Source: an uncultured Rhodospirillaceae bacterium (lineage in GTDB: Bacteria; Pseudomonadota; Alphaproteobacteria; Rhodospirillales; UBA2165). Taken from it: a stretch of DNA of 8,129 bases. The notes beneath the pieces are model-generated. The model had not been told where the DNA came from, made no database searches, and saw only the letters and a program-made list of their open reading frames with translations. The position numbers were made by a program, and so were the translations under genes. The DNA is taken from the NCBI GenBank assembly GCA_913054205.1, contig CAJXJM010000095.1, positions 1 through 8,129 of the forward strand. The letters run 5' to 3'. Shown one piece after another: positions 1 to 5,150 of this stretch. Every line of letters begins with the position of its first letter. The stretch's first letter is position 1.

Positions 1-79
1 GAGCGGTGATGGCGTTGCCCGACCAGGCGAGGGCAGTGATCACCATCAACACATAGGCGTTATTCCAAATCCATTTCAT
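1..79 (-). CDS. EamA/DMT-family membrane transporter, N-terminal fragment
   Basis: Reading leftward from the ATG at 79-77, 26 codons remain open to the window edge. The peptide begins MKWIWNNAYVLMVITALAWS and continues GNAITA. This is the usual start of a drug/metabolite transporter (EamA) protein: a short cytoplasmic lead, then a first hydrophobic helix ending in a W(S/G)xN motif. Such permeases have about ten inner-membrane helices in two EamA repeats and export small metabolites; the substrate cannot be told from this fragment. The start lies 6 bases after the stop of the methyltransferase gene, so the two are probably cotranscribed. Only a weak GAGA-type ribosome site precedes it. The call rests on a short N-terminal pattern. 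Confidence 0.6.
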   Translation of the reverse strand, partial: MKWIWNNAYVLMVITALAWSGNAITA

Positions 80-85
80 GGAAAG

Positions 86-742
86 TTAGTTTCTCCGGCT
101 GAATATCAGCGTGAAGTTATTGGAAGGCATCGGCACCCTGCGATCAAGCAGAAGATCATTAGCGCTGGCAAATTCTTCGAGGTCGGTGACATCGCGCACC
201 CCCCAAGCGGGATCACGCGCCCGCAAGGTGGCATCAAATTGAGCGTTGCTGGGTGCCGTATGTTCACCGTTTCGTTTAAAGGGGCCATACAGAAAAAGTT
301 TGCCGGTCGCGCTCAAATAGTCACCCGCCCCTCGAAATAAATTTTTGGCAACACTGATGGGCGAAATATGTATCATGTTGAGGCTGATGATCGCCGCGAG
401 ATCTGACGGCGGCCGATTTTCAGTGCCAAACTCCCAATCATCAGATGTGACATCGAGAAAAAACGGCTTTTGGATATTCGCCAATTCGGTGGCCCTGCGC
501 CAGGCTTCGATGCTCTGAATATGTTCTGGATCAAGGTCGGTGGGCCAAAACGTCAAATTGGGAAAAGTCTCGGCAAACTTGGCAACATGCTGGCCGGAAC
601 CACTGCCAACCTCCAAGACGTCGCTCGAAATATCTCCCAGTTCGGTTTTTAAAACCTCAACCACAAAGCTTTGGTTGCGATGGAAGGCTGGTGTGTCCAT
701 GCGCCCATCAGCGTTTAAATCGCCTTTTTCTGTATAGCTCAT
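86..742 (-). CDS. DUF938 family SAM-dependent methyltransferase
   Basis: A 218-residue class I methyltransferase-fold protein of the DUF938 (METTL26-like) family. Hallmarks in order: PAFHRNQ near residues 18-24 (the family's PAxxRNxxPI region), the SAM-binding glycine motif LEVGSGSGQH at 43-52, the family-typical FPNLTFWPTDLDPEH at 60-74 followed by SIEAW, a NMIHI segment equivalent to motif IV, and LFLYGPFKRNGEHT, matching the family's YGPF(K/R)xxGxHT signature. The length is normal for the family. The substrate is not established for DUF938 proteins. The ATG at 742 is preferred because a GAG lies 7 bases upstream and the family conservation starts shortly after. The in-frame ATG at 778 lacks a ribosome site, and the one at 847 would run into the divergent SDR gene. 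The EamA permease follows after 6 bases. Confidence 0.87.
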   Translation of the reverse strand: MSYTEKGDLNADGRMDTPAFHRNQSFVVEVLKTELGDISSDVLEVGSGSGQHVAKFAETFPNLTFWPTDLDPEHIQSIEAWRRATELANIQKPFFLDVTSDDWEFGTENRPPSDLAAIISLNMIHISPISVAKNLFRGAGDYLSATGKLFLYGPFKRNGEHTAPSNAQFDATLRARDPAWGVRDVTDLEEFASANDLLLDRRVPMPSNNFTLIFSRRN

Positions 743-767
743 GACAAAGCTCGCAAAACTTCCTATC

Positions 768-828
768 TTCGAATTCATAATTTTGAGAACTATAAGGGTA
801 AATTCCCGAGGGAGAAAAGGCCAAAGAT
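768..828. promoter_or_regulatory. Divergent intergenic region with overlapping -10-like boxes and the SDR ribosome site
   Basis: This stretch separates the DUF938 gene (minus) from the SDR gene (plus). A TATAAG box at 791-796 could serve as the plus-strand -10. The overlapping complement reads TATAGT (789-794) and could serve the minus strand. No good -35 is visible for either direction at normal spacing, so an activator-dependent or different promoter is possible. AAAAGG at 815-820, 8 bases before the SDR ATG, is the ribosome site that fixes that start. The promoter assignment is inference. Confidence 0.3.
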
Positions 829-1605
829 ATGACACAAGAAATGTCACAAGATATGAATGATAAAATCTGCGTTATCACCGGCGGTGCCGGCAGCATTGGA
901 TTGGCAAGTGCAAAACGTATGTATGAGGCCGGCGCGCGGGTTATGCTGGTTGATCTCAGCGAGGAAAATCTGGCAACAGCTGCCGCCAGCTTTGGCGATC
1001 AGGACCGCATCGCCACCTGCACTGCCGATGTCTCCGATAGCGATCAAACCAGAAACTATATTGCCGAGACCGTGGCAAAATGGGGCAAGTTCGATGTGTT
1101 ATTTGCCAATGCGGGCTTTAGCGGCACCTCAGCGCCAATCACCGAATACCCCGACGACATCTTTGATAAAGTGATGGCGGTCAATGTTCGGGGCGCCTTT
1201 TTGGCCTGTAAAAACGCCCTTCCGGAAATGAATGACGGCGGCAGCATTATCATCACTTCCAGCATTATGGGGGTGACGGCGCGGCCCGGCTCGATCGCCT
1301 ATATTACCTCTAAACACGCGGTCATCGGATTGATGCGCGGCGTTGCCAAGGAAGCGGCCCCCCGCAATATACGCGTCAATGTGTTGGCGCCAGGACCGGT
1401 CGATAATGCATTTCAGTTGGAGATCGAAGAACGCGCCTCGAAAGCCTCCGGCACCAACGTCACCGAAATGTTGAACAATTGGATTTCGCTCGGCCGTCAC
1501 GCAGCGCCGGAAGAGATAGCCAACACCGCCTACTTCCTCGCCTCAGACCAAAGCAGCTTTTCGACAGGCAGCGTTTTCATGGCCGATGGCGGCATGCATA
1601 TTTAA
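829..1605 (+). CDS. Classical short-chain dehydrogenase/reductase (SDR), probably NAD-linked
   Basis: A 258-residue Rossmann-fold oxidoreductase. Visible motifs: cofactor glycine motif TGGAGSIG (residues 17-24), Asp42 at the end of beta-2 (typical of NAD(H) rather than NADP(H) preference), ADV at 66-68, NAG at 94-96, the structural Asn119, and the catalytic set Ser145, Tyr158 and Lys162 (YITSK), followed by the P-G-P loop (APGPVDNA) and a C-terminal FSTGSVFMADGG segment of the FabG/glucose-dehydrogenase-like group. It is therefore a complete classical SDR expected to oxidise or reduce an alcohol/ketone in the cytoplasm. The substrate cannot be read from sequence, and FabG-like 3-oxoacyl reductase activity is only one option. 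The first ATG is supported by AAAAGG 8 bases upstream. Two more in-frame ATGs (841, 853) follow within an imperfect 12-base duplication but lack ribosome sites. It is transcribed alone, ending in a repeat cluster. Confidence 0.93.
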   Translation: MTQEMSQDMNDKICVITGGAGSIGLASAKRMYEAGARVMLVDLSEENLATAAASFGDQDRIATCTADVSDSDQTRNYIAETVAKWGKFDVLFANAGFSGTSAPITEYPDDIFDKVMAVNVRGAFLACKNALPEMNDGGSIIITSSIMGVTARPGSIAYITSKHAVIGLMRGVAKEAAPRNIRVNVLAPGPVDNAFQLEIEERASKASGTNVTEMLNNWISLGRHAAPEEIANTAYFLASDQSSFSTGSVFMADGGMHI

Positions 1606-1607
1606 TT

Positions 1608-1649
1608 CCCCCCCCCTCCTTAATCCTCCCCCTTGGTGGGGGGAGGAAA
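1608..1649. repeat. GC-rich palindromic intergenic repeat, copy A
   Basis: Starts 2 bases after the SDR stop codon with nine C in a row (1608-1616). It contains an 8-bp hairpin, CCTCCCCC (1625-1632) with GGGGGAGG (1639-1646), around a six-base loop. The order of blocks (C-rich arm, TTAATCC, hairpin) matches the copy at 2370-2405 in the same orientation and the copy at 1676-1714 in inverted orientation. Repeats with a CCTCCC-loop-GGGAGG core are familiar between genes in alphaproteobacteria. It may act as a transcription end or mRNA-stabilising structure for the SDR gene, but no U-tract follows the stem. Confidence 0.7.
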
Positions 1650-1675
1650 TATTGGCGTATTTGCGCATAACGTTC

Positions 1676-1714
1676 TTCCCCTCCCTTGATGGGAGGGGAT
1701 CGAGGGGAGGGTGA
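1676..1714. repeat. GC-rich palindromic intergenic repeat, copy B (inverted relative to A)
   Basis: A perfect 8-bp stem, CCCCTCCC (1678-1685) with GGGAGGGG (1691-1698), closes a TTGAT loop and is followed by ATCGAGGGGAGGGTGA. Read on the other strand it has the same block order as copy A, so A and B form an inverted pair about 26 bases apart that could fold into one larger cruciform. It ends 13 bases before the first ArsR operator. Confidence 0.75.
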
Positions 1715-1727
1715 AATAAATTATTAT

Positions 1728-1777
1728 GTAAGCCTTGACTTACCAAAAGACTGGCCTATTAGTAAGCCATGACTTAC
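1728..1777 (+). promoter_or_regulatory. Leaderless arsR promoter flanked by two ArsR-type operator copies
   Basis: Two 16-base sites differ at one base: GTAAGCCTTGACTTAC (1728-1743) and GTAAGCCATGACTTAC (1762-1777), repeated with a 34-base period. The second is a near-perfect palindrome (7 of 8 base pairs). A -35 TTGACT (1735-1740) lies inside the first site. A -10-like TATTAG (1757-1762) follows after 16 bases, and its last base is the first base of the second site. The expected transcription start, 7 bases downstream, is 1769, which is the A of the arsR ATG; the ATG itself sits in the second palindrome. No Shine-Dalgarno sequence is present. The repeats and motifs are seen directly. Repressor binding and leaderless initiation are inferred. 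Confidence 0.72.
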
Positions 1778-2095
1778 GATGTAATATTCTCAGCTATCGG
1801 CGACCCGACGCGACGTTCGGTCCTCGAAGCACTTCGCCATCAACCCATGACCGTTGGCATGCTCGCCAAACAGATGCCGGTCAGTCGCCCTGCCGTCTCG
1901 CAGCATTTAAAAGTATTGCGAAATGCTGAACTCGTTACGGTCACGCCGCGCGGCACGGCCAATGAATATGCCCTCAATAAAAAGGGCCTGGAAGACATTC
2001 GCGGCTGGCTCGACGGCATGTGGGATGACGCCCTGGAAGCCTTTAAATCTCATGTTGAACAGAAACCCAAATCTAAACCCAGGAGAAAAAAATGA
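1769..2095 (+). CDS. ArsR-family winged-helix transcriptional repressor
   Basis: A 108-residue DNA-binding protein. It has the family opening FSAIGDPTRRSVLEAL (residues 7-22), a helix-turn-helix with recognition helix SRPAVSQHLKVLRNAELV (39-56), and a winged hairpin VTPRGTANEYALNKKGL (58-74), then an acidic/aromatic helix and a lysine/arginine-rich tail (KPKSKPRRKK). There is no cysteine in the protein, so the classic ArsR/SmtB thiolate metal site (ELCVCDL) is absent. It belongs to the non-metal ArsR subgroup commonly paired with SRPBCC/AHSA1 proteins. The stop overlaps the next start as ATGA, with AGGAG (2081-2085) 6 bases before that start, so translation is coupled. It probably represses itself through the two sites at 1728-1777. 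The start is fixed by the protein family match even though no ribosome site precedes it. Confidence 0.92.
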   Translation: MTYDVIFSAIGDPTRRSVLEALRHQPMTVGMLAKQMPVSRPAVSQHLKVLRNAELVTVTPRGTANEYALNKKGLEDIRGWLDGMWDDALEAFKSHVEQKPKSKPRRKK

Positions 2096-2325
2096 ACAAA
2101 GTTGATCAAATTCAAAAAGTAACCCCAATTGTTAAAACGGTGCGGGTTAAATCCACGCCTGAGAACGCTTTTCAGGCGTTTACCGAAAAAATGGCAGATT
2201 GGTGGCCAATTGACCGCCATTCTCTCGACGCGGAAAACTGCGCGTCTGTTGTGTTTGAGCCGAAACTCGGCGGCACCGTCTATCAAACCATGAAAGACGG
2301 CAGCACCATTCCCTGGCCGGGATGA
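2092..2325 (+). pseudogene. SRPBCC/AHSA1-domain protein, C-terminal half missing
   Basis: The first 75 residues match the SRPBCC (START-like, AHSA1) proteins that sit next to ArsR regulators: VRVKSTPENAFQAFTEKMADWWP (residues 17-39), then VVFEPKLGGTVYQTMKDGSTIPW (53-75) with the FEPxxGG signature at 55-61. In intact relatives the W is followed by GxV..W.PP and roughly 70-90 more residues that finish the hydrophobic-cavity fold. Here the reading frame gives PG and a TGA. The bases CCGGGATGACGG at 2317-2328, which include the stop, are the arm of an intergenic palindrome found complete at 2442-2475. The start is well supported: AGGAG at 6 bases and a 4-base overlap with arsR. It is probably a gene truncated by repeat insertion or repeat-mediated deletion. 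A functional short domain is unlikely but not excluded. No C-terminal remnant is recognisable downstream. Confidence 0.8.
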
Positions 2326-2328
2326 CGG
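2314..2328. repeat. Half copy of the CCGGGATGACG palindrome at the SRPBCC break point
   Basis: TGGCCGGGATGACGG matches the right arm of the unit at 2442-2475 (GGGGCCGGGATGACGATGG) and begins just where homology of the SRPBCC protein to its family ends. Only the right arm and the GATGACG tail are present. The left side is still gene sequence (ATTCCC). Confidence 0.55.
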
Positions 2329-2334
2329 AGAGGA

Positions 2335-2360
2335 ATCTCTGTGTTCTCCGTGGTTTTTAT
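2335..2360. repeat. Dispersed 'CTCTGTGTTCTCCGTGG' intergenic repeat
   Basis: CTCTGTGTTCTCCGTGGT (2337-2354; reverse complement ACCACGGAGAACACAGAG) resembles a purine/pyrimidine-periodic intergenic repeat with alternating CACAGAG/CACGGAG blocks that recurs in many bacterial genomes. It has no hairpin and no plausible coding content. Only one copy is in the window, so the call rests on recognising the pattern. Confidence 0.45.
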
Positions 2361-2369
2361 GTTTTTAGG

Positions 2370-2410
2370 TCACCCTCTCCTCAATCCTCCCCCATCAAGG
2401 GGGGATTTTT
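2370..2410 (+). repeat. GC-rich palindromic repeat, copy C, with terminator-like end
   Basis: Same family as the repeats at 1608-1649 and 1676-1714: TCACCCTCTCCTCAATCC leads into a hairpin TCCCCC (2388-2393) with GGGGGA (2400-2405). A run of T (2406-2410) directly follows the stem, giving it the form of a Rho-independent terminator for plus-strand transcripts. It could end the arsR-SRPBCC message. The terminator role is inference. Confidence 0.6.
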
Positions 2411-2441
2411 AGAAACCGATATATTCCCTCGGTTGGATATT

Positions 2442-2475
2442 CTGGATCCCGGCTCTGGGGCCGGGATGACGATGG
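2442..2475. repeat. CTGGATCCCGG...CCGGGATGACG palindrome, unit 1
   Basis: An 8-bp stem ATCCCGGC (2446-2453) with GCCGGGAT (2460-2467) around a TCTGGG loop, flanked by CTGG on the left and GACGATGG on the right. This is the layout of the intergenic palindromes well known in many alphaproteobacterial genomes (CTGGATCCCGG...CCGGGATGACG). Confidence 0.8.
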
Positions 2476-2490
2476 TTTTAAAATTTTCCA

Positions 2491-2524
2491 CCACCCGTCA
2501 CCCCGGACTTGATCCGGGGTCCAG
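2491..2524. repeat. CTGGATCCCGG...CCGGGATGACG palindrome, unit 2, inverted
   Basis: An 8-bp stem ACCCCGGA (2500-2507) with TCCGGGGT (2513-2520) around CTTGA, preceded by CCGTC and followed by CCAG. Its reverse complement has the same order as unit 1 (CTGGACCCCGG ... CCGGGGTGACGG). Units 1 and 2 therefore face each other across a 15-base A/T-rich spacer and could form a long cruciform. Confidence 0.82.
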
Positions 2525-2544
2525 TTTACTAATTTCAACGGCTC

Positions 2545-2584
2545 TAGATTCCCGCCATAAATTATCGTGGGCGGTAATGACGAT
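2545..2584. repeat. CTGGATCCCGG...CCGGGATGACG palindrome, unit 3, diverged
   Basis: ATTCCCGCC (2548-2556) pairs with GGCGGTAAT (2570-2578) with one mismatch, around a 13-base A/T-rich loop, and is followed by GACGATG as in unit 1. The orientation is that of unit 1. It ends 4-5 bases from the stop codon of the tandem RidA gene on the other strand. It may also work as the end of that transcript. Confidence 0.65.
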
Positions 2585-2588
2585 GCTA

Positions 2589-3299
2589 TTACATACGCGC
2601 AAAGGTGCCTTCAATCTCGACAATGTCTTGATCATTGAGCGCCGTCACCACATTAACGGTCATCGGGGGGAGTGGTTTATCCCCCCAAAGCCTTTGCTGA
2701 AGAGACTCAATGATCTCGAGATATTTTTCATCCGTCACATACAGCACTATTTGAATGGCATCCGTAACTCGGGCACCGCCAGCCTCGGCAATCATTTGCA
2801 TGTTTTGCAATGCTCGACGAATTCTAGGTGCCTCACCAATCACCAGATCATTGGTTTCAGGATGAATGCCGCGCATGCCAGAGACAAACACATGGGCGTC
2901 GGTTTTAACGCCGAGGCTCCACGTCGCGGTCGGCGTGAAGGCTTCTTTTGGGGCCAGGAATTCCAACGCCGCACTGTCTTCCGCCGGAACACGAAACACC
3001 CCATCTATCTCGATAAAATCATCACCCAAATAGTCGACTTCAATAATGCTGCGCGGCGGATAGGCGCTTTCTCGGAAAAGCTCTTTCTGCGCCTCATTGA
3101 CGATGGCGCGATCTCGTTTCATGTCGGCGACATAGACAACCAGACGCACAGTCTCATCCAAACCCGAACCACTTTCCTGAGCCGCCGCTTCCATATTCTT
3201 AAAAATTTGCCGCACACGATCTTTGGGATCGACAATCAATTCACCCGATGTCGGATTAATGCCGCGCTGGCCAGCCAACGTTAAAAAGCTCTCACTCAT
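2589..3299 (-). CDS. Tandem RidA (YjgF/YER057c/UK114) two-domain protein
   Basis: A 236-residue protein with two RidA folds. Domain 1 (about 1-104) enters the fold late: LTLAGQRGINPTSGEL (6-21) aligns with the family's VFVSGQxGxxPxTGEL, so the usual first strand is missing. It then has VRLVVYVADM (51-60), the PPR motif with Arg83 (equivalent of the RidA carboxylate-binding arginine) and EIDGVF with Glu97. Domain 2 (about 120-236) has the first strand, VFVSGMRGIHPETNDL (137-152), IQIVLYVTD (182-190) and EIEGTF with Glu228, but Met213 replaces the arginine. RidA proteins hydrolyse reactive enamine/imine intermediates from PLP enzymes as trimers with interface active sites. This protein may carry one active and one structural domain, though its substrate is unknown. 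The ATG overlaps the uup stop (ATGA), and GAGG 7 bases upstream fixes the start. Confidence 0.85.
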   Translation of the reverse strand: MSESFLTLAGQRGINPTSGELIVDPKDRVRQIFKNMEAAAQESGSGLDETVRLVVYVADMKRDRAIVNEAQKELFRESAYPPRSIIEVDYLGDDFIEIDGVFRVPAEDSAALEFLAPKEAFTPTATWSLGVKTDAHVFVSGMRGIHPETNDLVIGEAPRIRRALQNMQMIAEAGGARVTDAIQIVLYVTDEKYLEIIESLQQRLWGDKPLPPMTVNVVTALNDQDIVEIEGTFARM

Positions 3300-5101
3300 G
3301 AGCGCGCCTCGATTTCTTCGCGCTGCATTTCGAGATCAAGCCAGCGTTCTTCTGATCGGGCCAGCCCTTCCTCGGCAGCGGTTAGTGCGGATGCGGTTTT
3401 TTCAAACCCTTGCGGATCACGCGCATAAAATTCCGGGTCCGTCATTTTTTGCTGAAGCATTATTGTCTCTTCCTGCAATTCCTGAATGCGTGCCGGCAAG
3501 GTTTCAAGTGCGTGTTTGTCCTTAAACGTCATTTTTAAGCTTTTGCTACTGGTTTGTTTTTGTTTGGGCGCTTTTGGTTTCGCGGCAGAAGCTACCGCAG
3601 ATTTGGCCGGCTTTTTTTGTGCCAGCATATCGGTGTAGCCACCAGCATATTCGATCCACTTGCCCTCGTTATCCTCATCAGGGGCGATTGTCGAGGTCAC
3701 GATGCGATCCAGAAAATCCCGGTCATGGCTCACCAGCAAGACGGTGCCGGCATAGTCTGCAATTAATTCCTGCAACAGATCGAGAGTTTCTAGGTCGAGA
3801 TCATTGGTCGGCTCGTCCAAGATCAAAAGGTTCGATGGCCGTGCAAAGGCGCGCGCCAACATCAACCGTCCGCGCTCACCGCCCGATAACGCACTGACAA
3901 CAGTTGGCGCTTGTTCGGGTTGGAACAGGAAATCTTTCATATAGCTGACAACATGGCGTTGCTGATCGCCGATAAACACCATGTCACTGCCGCCGCCGGT
4001 CAGGGAATCGCTGAGGCTGGTATTGGGATTGAGGCTTTCCCGGCGTTGATCGAGGCTGACCATTTCCAGCTTGGCGCCAGATCGCACAGTTCCCTCATCG
4101 GGCTCCAATTCAGAAATCAGCATTTTCAATAACGTCGTCTTGCCCACCCCATTGGGGCCAACGAAGCCAACTCGATCGCCACGCAACACGCGAGTCGAAA
4201 AATTTTTGACAATCGGGCGGCCATCATAAGATTTTGAAATACCCTCGGCCTCAAACACCAGTTTGCCCGAACTCCGGGCATCGGTTGCCACCATTTTTAC
4301 CGTGCCGCCCTCAATTCGTTGCTCGCGGCGCTGCTGTCGCAGGCTATGAAGATTATTGAGACGCCGGACATTGCGTTTACGCCTGGCCGTCACGCCATAG
4401 CGCAACCAATGTTCTTCCCGCACTATTTTGCGGTCCAGCTTGTGGCGATCAAGTTCTTCCTGTTCCAGCACCTCGTCTCGCCAGGCTTCAAAAAACTTAA
4501 ACCCTTGATCGAGCCGCCGTGTCATCCCGATGCTCAGCCAAACGGTTGCCTCTGACAAATTTTCCAGAAACCGCCGGTCATGACTGATAATGACGAGCGC
4601 CGAGCGTATTGACTTCAACTCCCGTTCAAGCCACTCAATCGCTTCGACATCCAAATGGTTGGTCGGCTCGTCGAGCAAAATAATGTTGGGCTCAGGCGCC
4701 AAAACACGCGCGAGCGCCGCCCGTCTCGCTTCGCCGCCAGAAAGTTGGCTCGGGTCTTCCTCGCCGGTCAAGCCAAGTTGCTCGAGTAAATAGGATGCGC
4801 GGTAGGGATCATTGCCTGGCGCCAACTCCGCTTCTGCAACCTCAAGCGTTGTCTTGAACTCTGAGAAATCCGGCTCCTGCGGCAAATAACGAACCGTGGT
4901 GCCGGGCTGCACAAATATCTCGCCGCTATCGGTTTGAACTTGGCCGGCAGCGATCTTCAGCAGCGTCGACTTACCCGAGCCGTTCCGCCCGACAACGCAA
5001 ATCCGGTCGCGCTCTGAAACTGACAACTCGGCGCCTTCCAACAGCGGTGTGCCGCCAAAGGTCAAGTTAATATCACGCAATATGAGAATAGGTGGTGCCA
5101 T
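3296..5101 (-). CDS. uup: ABC-F family ATPase Uup
   Basis: A 601-residue soluble protein with two ABC ATPase modules and no membrane segments. Module 1: Walker A GRNGSGKST (38-46), signature LSGGE (120-124), Walker B IILLDE (140-145) with EPTNHLD, and SHDRRF (173-178). The inter-domain linker (about 190-275) is charged and carries the Uup-type ARRKRNVRRLNNL block (239-251). Module 2: GPNGVGKTT (315-323), LSGGE (405-409), LLILDE (425-430) with EPTNDLD, then SHDRDFLD and the YAGGYTDML end typical of Uup. A lysine-rich stretch and a C-terminal coiled coil (about 530-601) follow, as in the DNA-binding tail of Uup. ABC-F proteins bind the ribosomal E site; Uup is also linked to ribosome assembly and suppression of transposon precise excision. 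The start is set by the family N-terminus; the bases just upstream are CCTCCT, the opposite of a ribosome site. It is coupled to the tandem RidA gene by 4 bases. Confidence 0.93.
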   Translation of the reverse strand: MAPPILILRDINLTFGGTPLLEGAELSVSERDRICVVGRNGSGKSTLLKIAAGQVQTDSGEIFVQPGTTVRYLPQEPDFSEFKTTLEVAEAELAPGNDPYRASYLLEQLGLTGEEDPSQLSGGEARRAALARVLAPEPNIILLDEPTNHLDVEAIEWLERELKSIRSALVIISHDRRFLENLSEATVWLSIGMTRRLDQGFKFFEAWRDEVLEQEELDRHKLDRKIVREEHWLRYGVTARRKRNVRRLNNLHSLRQQRREQRIEGGTVKMVATDARSSGKLVFEAEGISKSYDGRPIVKNFSTRVLRGDRVGFVGPNGVGKTTLLKMLISELEPDEGTVRSGAKLEMVSLDQRRESLNPNTSLSDSLTGGGSDMVFIGDQQRHVVSYMKDFLFQPEQAPTVVSALSGGERGRLMLARAFARPSNLLILDEPTNDLDLETLDLLQELIADYAGTVLLVSHDRDFLDRIVTSTIAPDEDNEGKWIEYAGGYTDMLAQKKPAKSAVASAAKPKAPKQKQTSSKSLKMTFKDKHALETLPARIQELQEETIMLQQKMTDPEFYARDPQGFEKTASALTAAEEGLARSEERWLDLEMQREEIEARS

Positions 5102-5111
5102 AGGAGGCGTG

Positions 5112-5138
5112 TTTATAGGCGTCGGGAGTTAGGCGCAA
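5112..5138 (-). promoter_or_regulatory. Possible internal promoter before uup
   Basis: On the minus strand TATAAA (5117-5112) follows TTGCGC (5138-5133) after 15 bases. The spacing is short and the -35 weak. Initiation would fall within about 5 bases of the uup ATG, giving an almost leaderless mRNA, which would fit the lack of a ribosome site there. uup could instead simply be read from the upstream operon promoter, since only 49 bases separate it from the YciI-like gene. Confidence 0.25.
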
Positions 5139-5150
5139 GGCCTCACCTAT

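Noticed and set aside
743..847. N-terminal extension of the DUF938 protein to the upstream ATGs at 778 or 847
   Set aside because: The extra residues show no family similarity, no ribosome site precedes either ATG, and the 847 start would overlap the divergent SDR start.
1608..1616. Run of nine C as a phase-variation tract
   Set aside because: It lies after the SDR stop codon and far upstream of the arsR promoter, as part of a repeat unit, so length change would not switch a gene in an obvious way.
1769..2325. ArsR plus overlapping short gene as a toxin-antitoxin pair
   Set aside because: The second product clearly matches the front half of the SRPBCC/AHSA1 family, which is commonly coupled to ArsR regulators. 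Nothing suggests toxicity.
2900..2945. Plus-strand text resembling a dispersed repeat (peptide AEAPRRGRREG)
   Set aside because: It falls inside the second RidA domain, where the minus-strand protein matches its family without insertion, so the resemblance is chance.
2322..3284. A 320-codon plus-strand open frame antisense to the tandem RidA gene
   Set aside because: It has no ribosome site. Its first part is translated intergenic repeat and the rest is the reverse strand of a well-conserved RidA gene. No domain is recognisable.
3296..5101. ABC-F protein as an antibiotic-resistance ribosome protection factor
   Set aside because: The linker motif, the GGYTDML end and the C-terminal coiled coil are those of housekeeping Uup, not of the ARE resistance groups.
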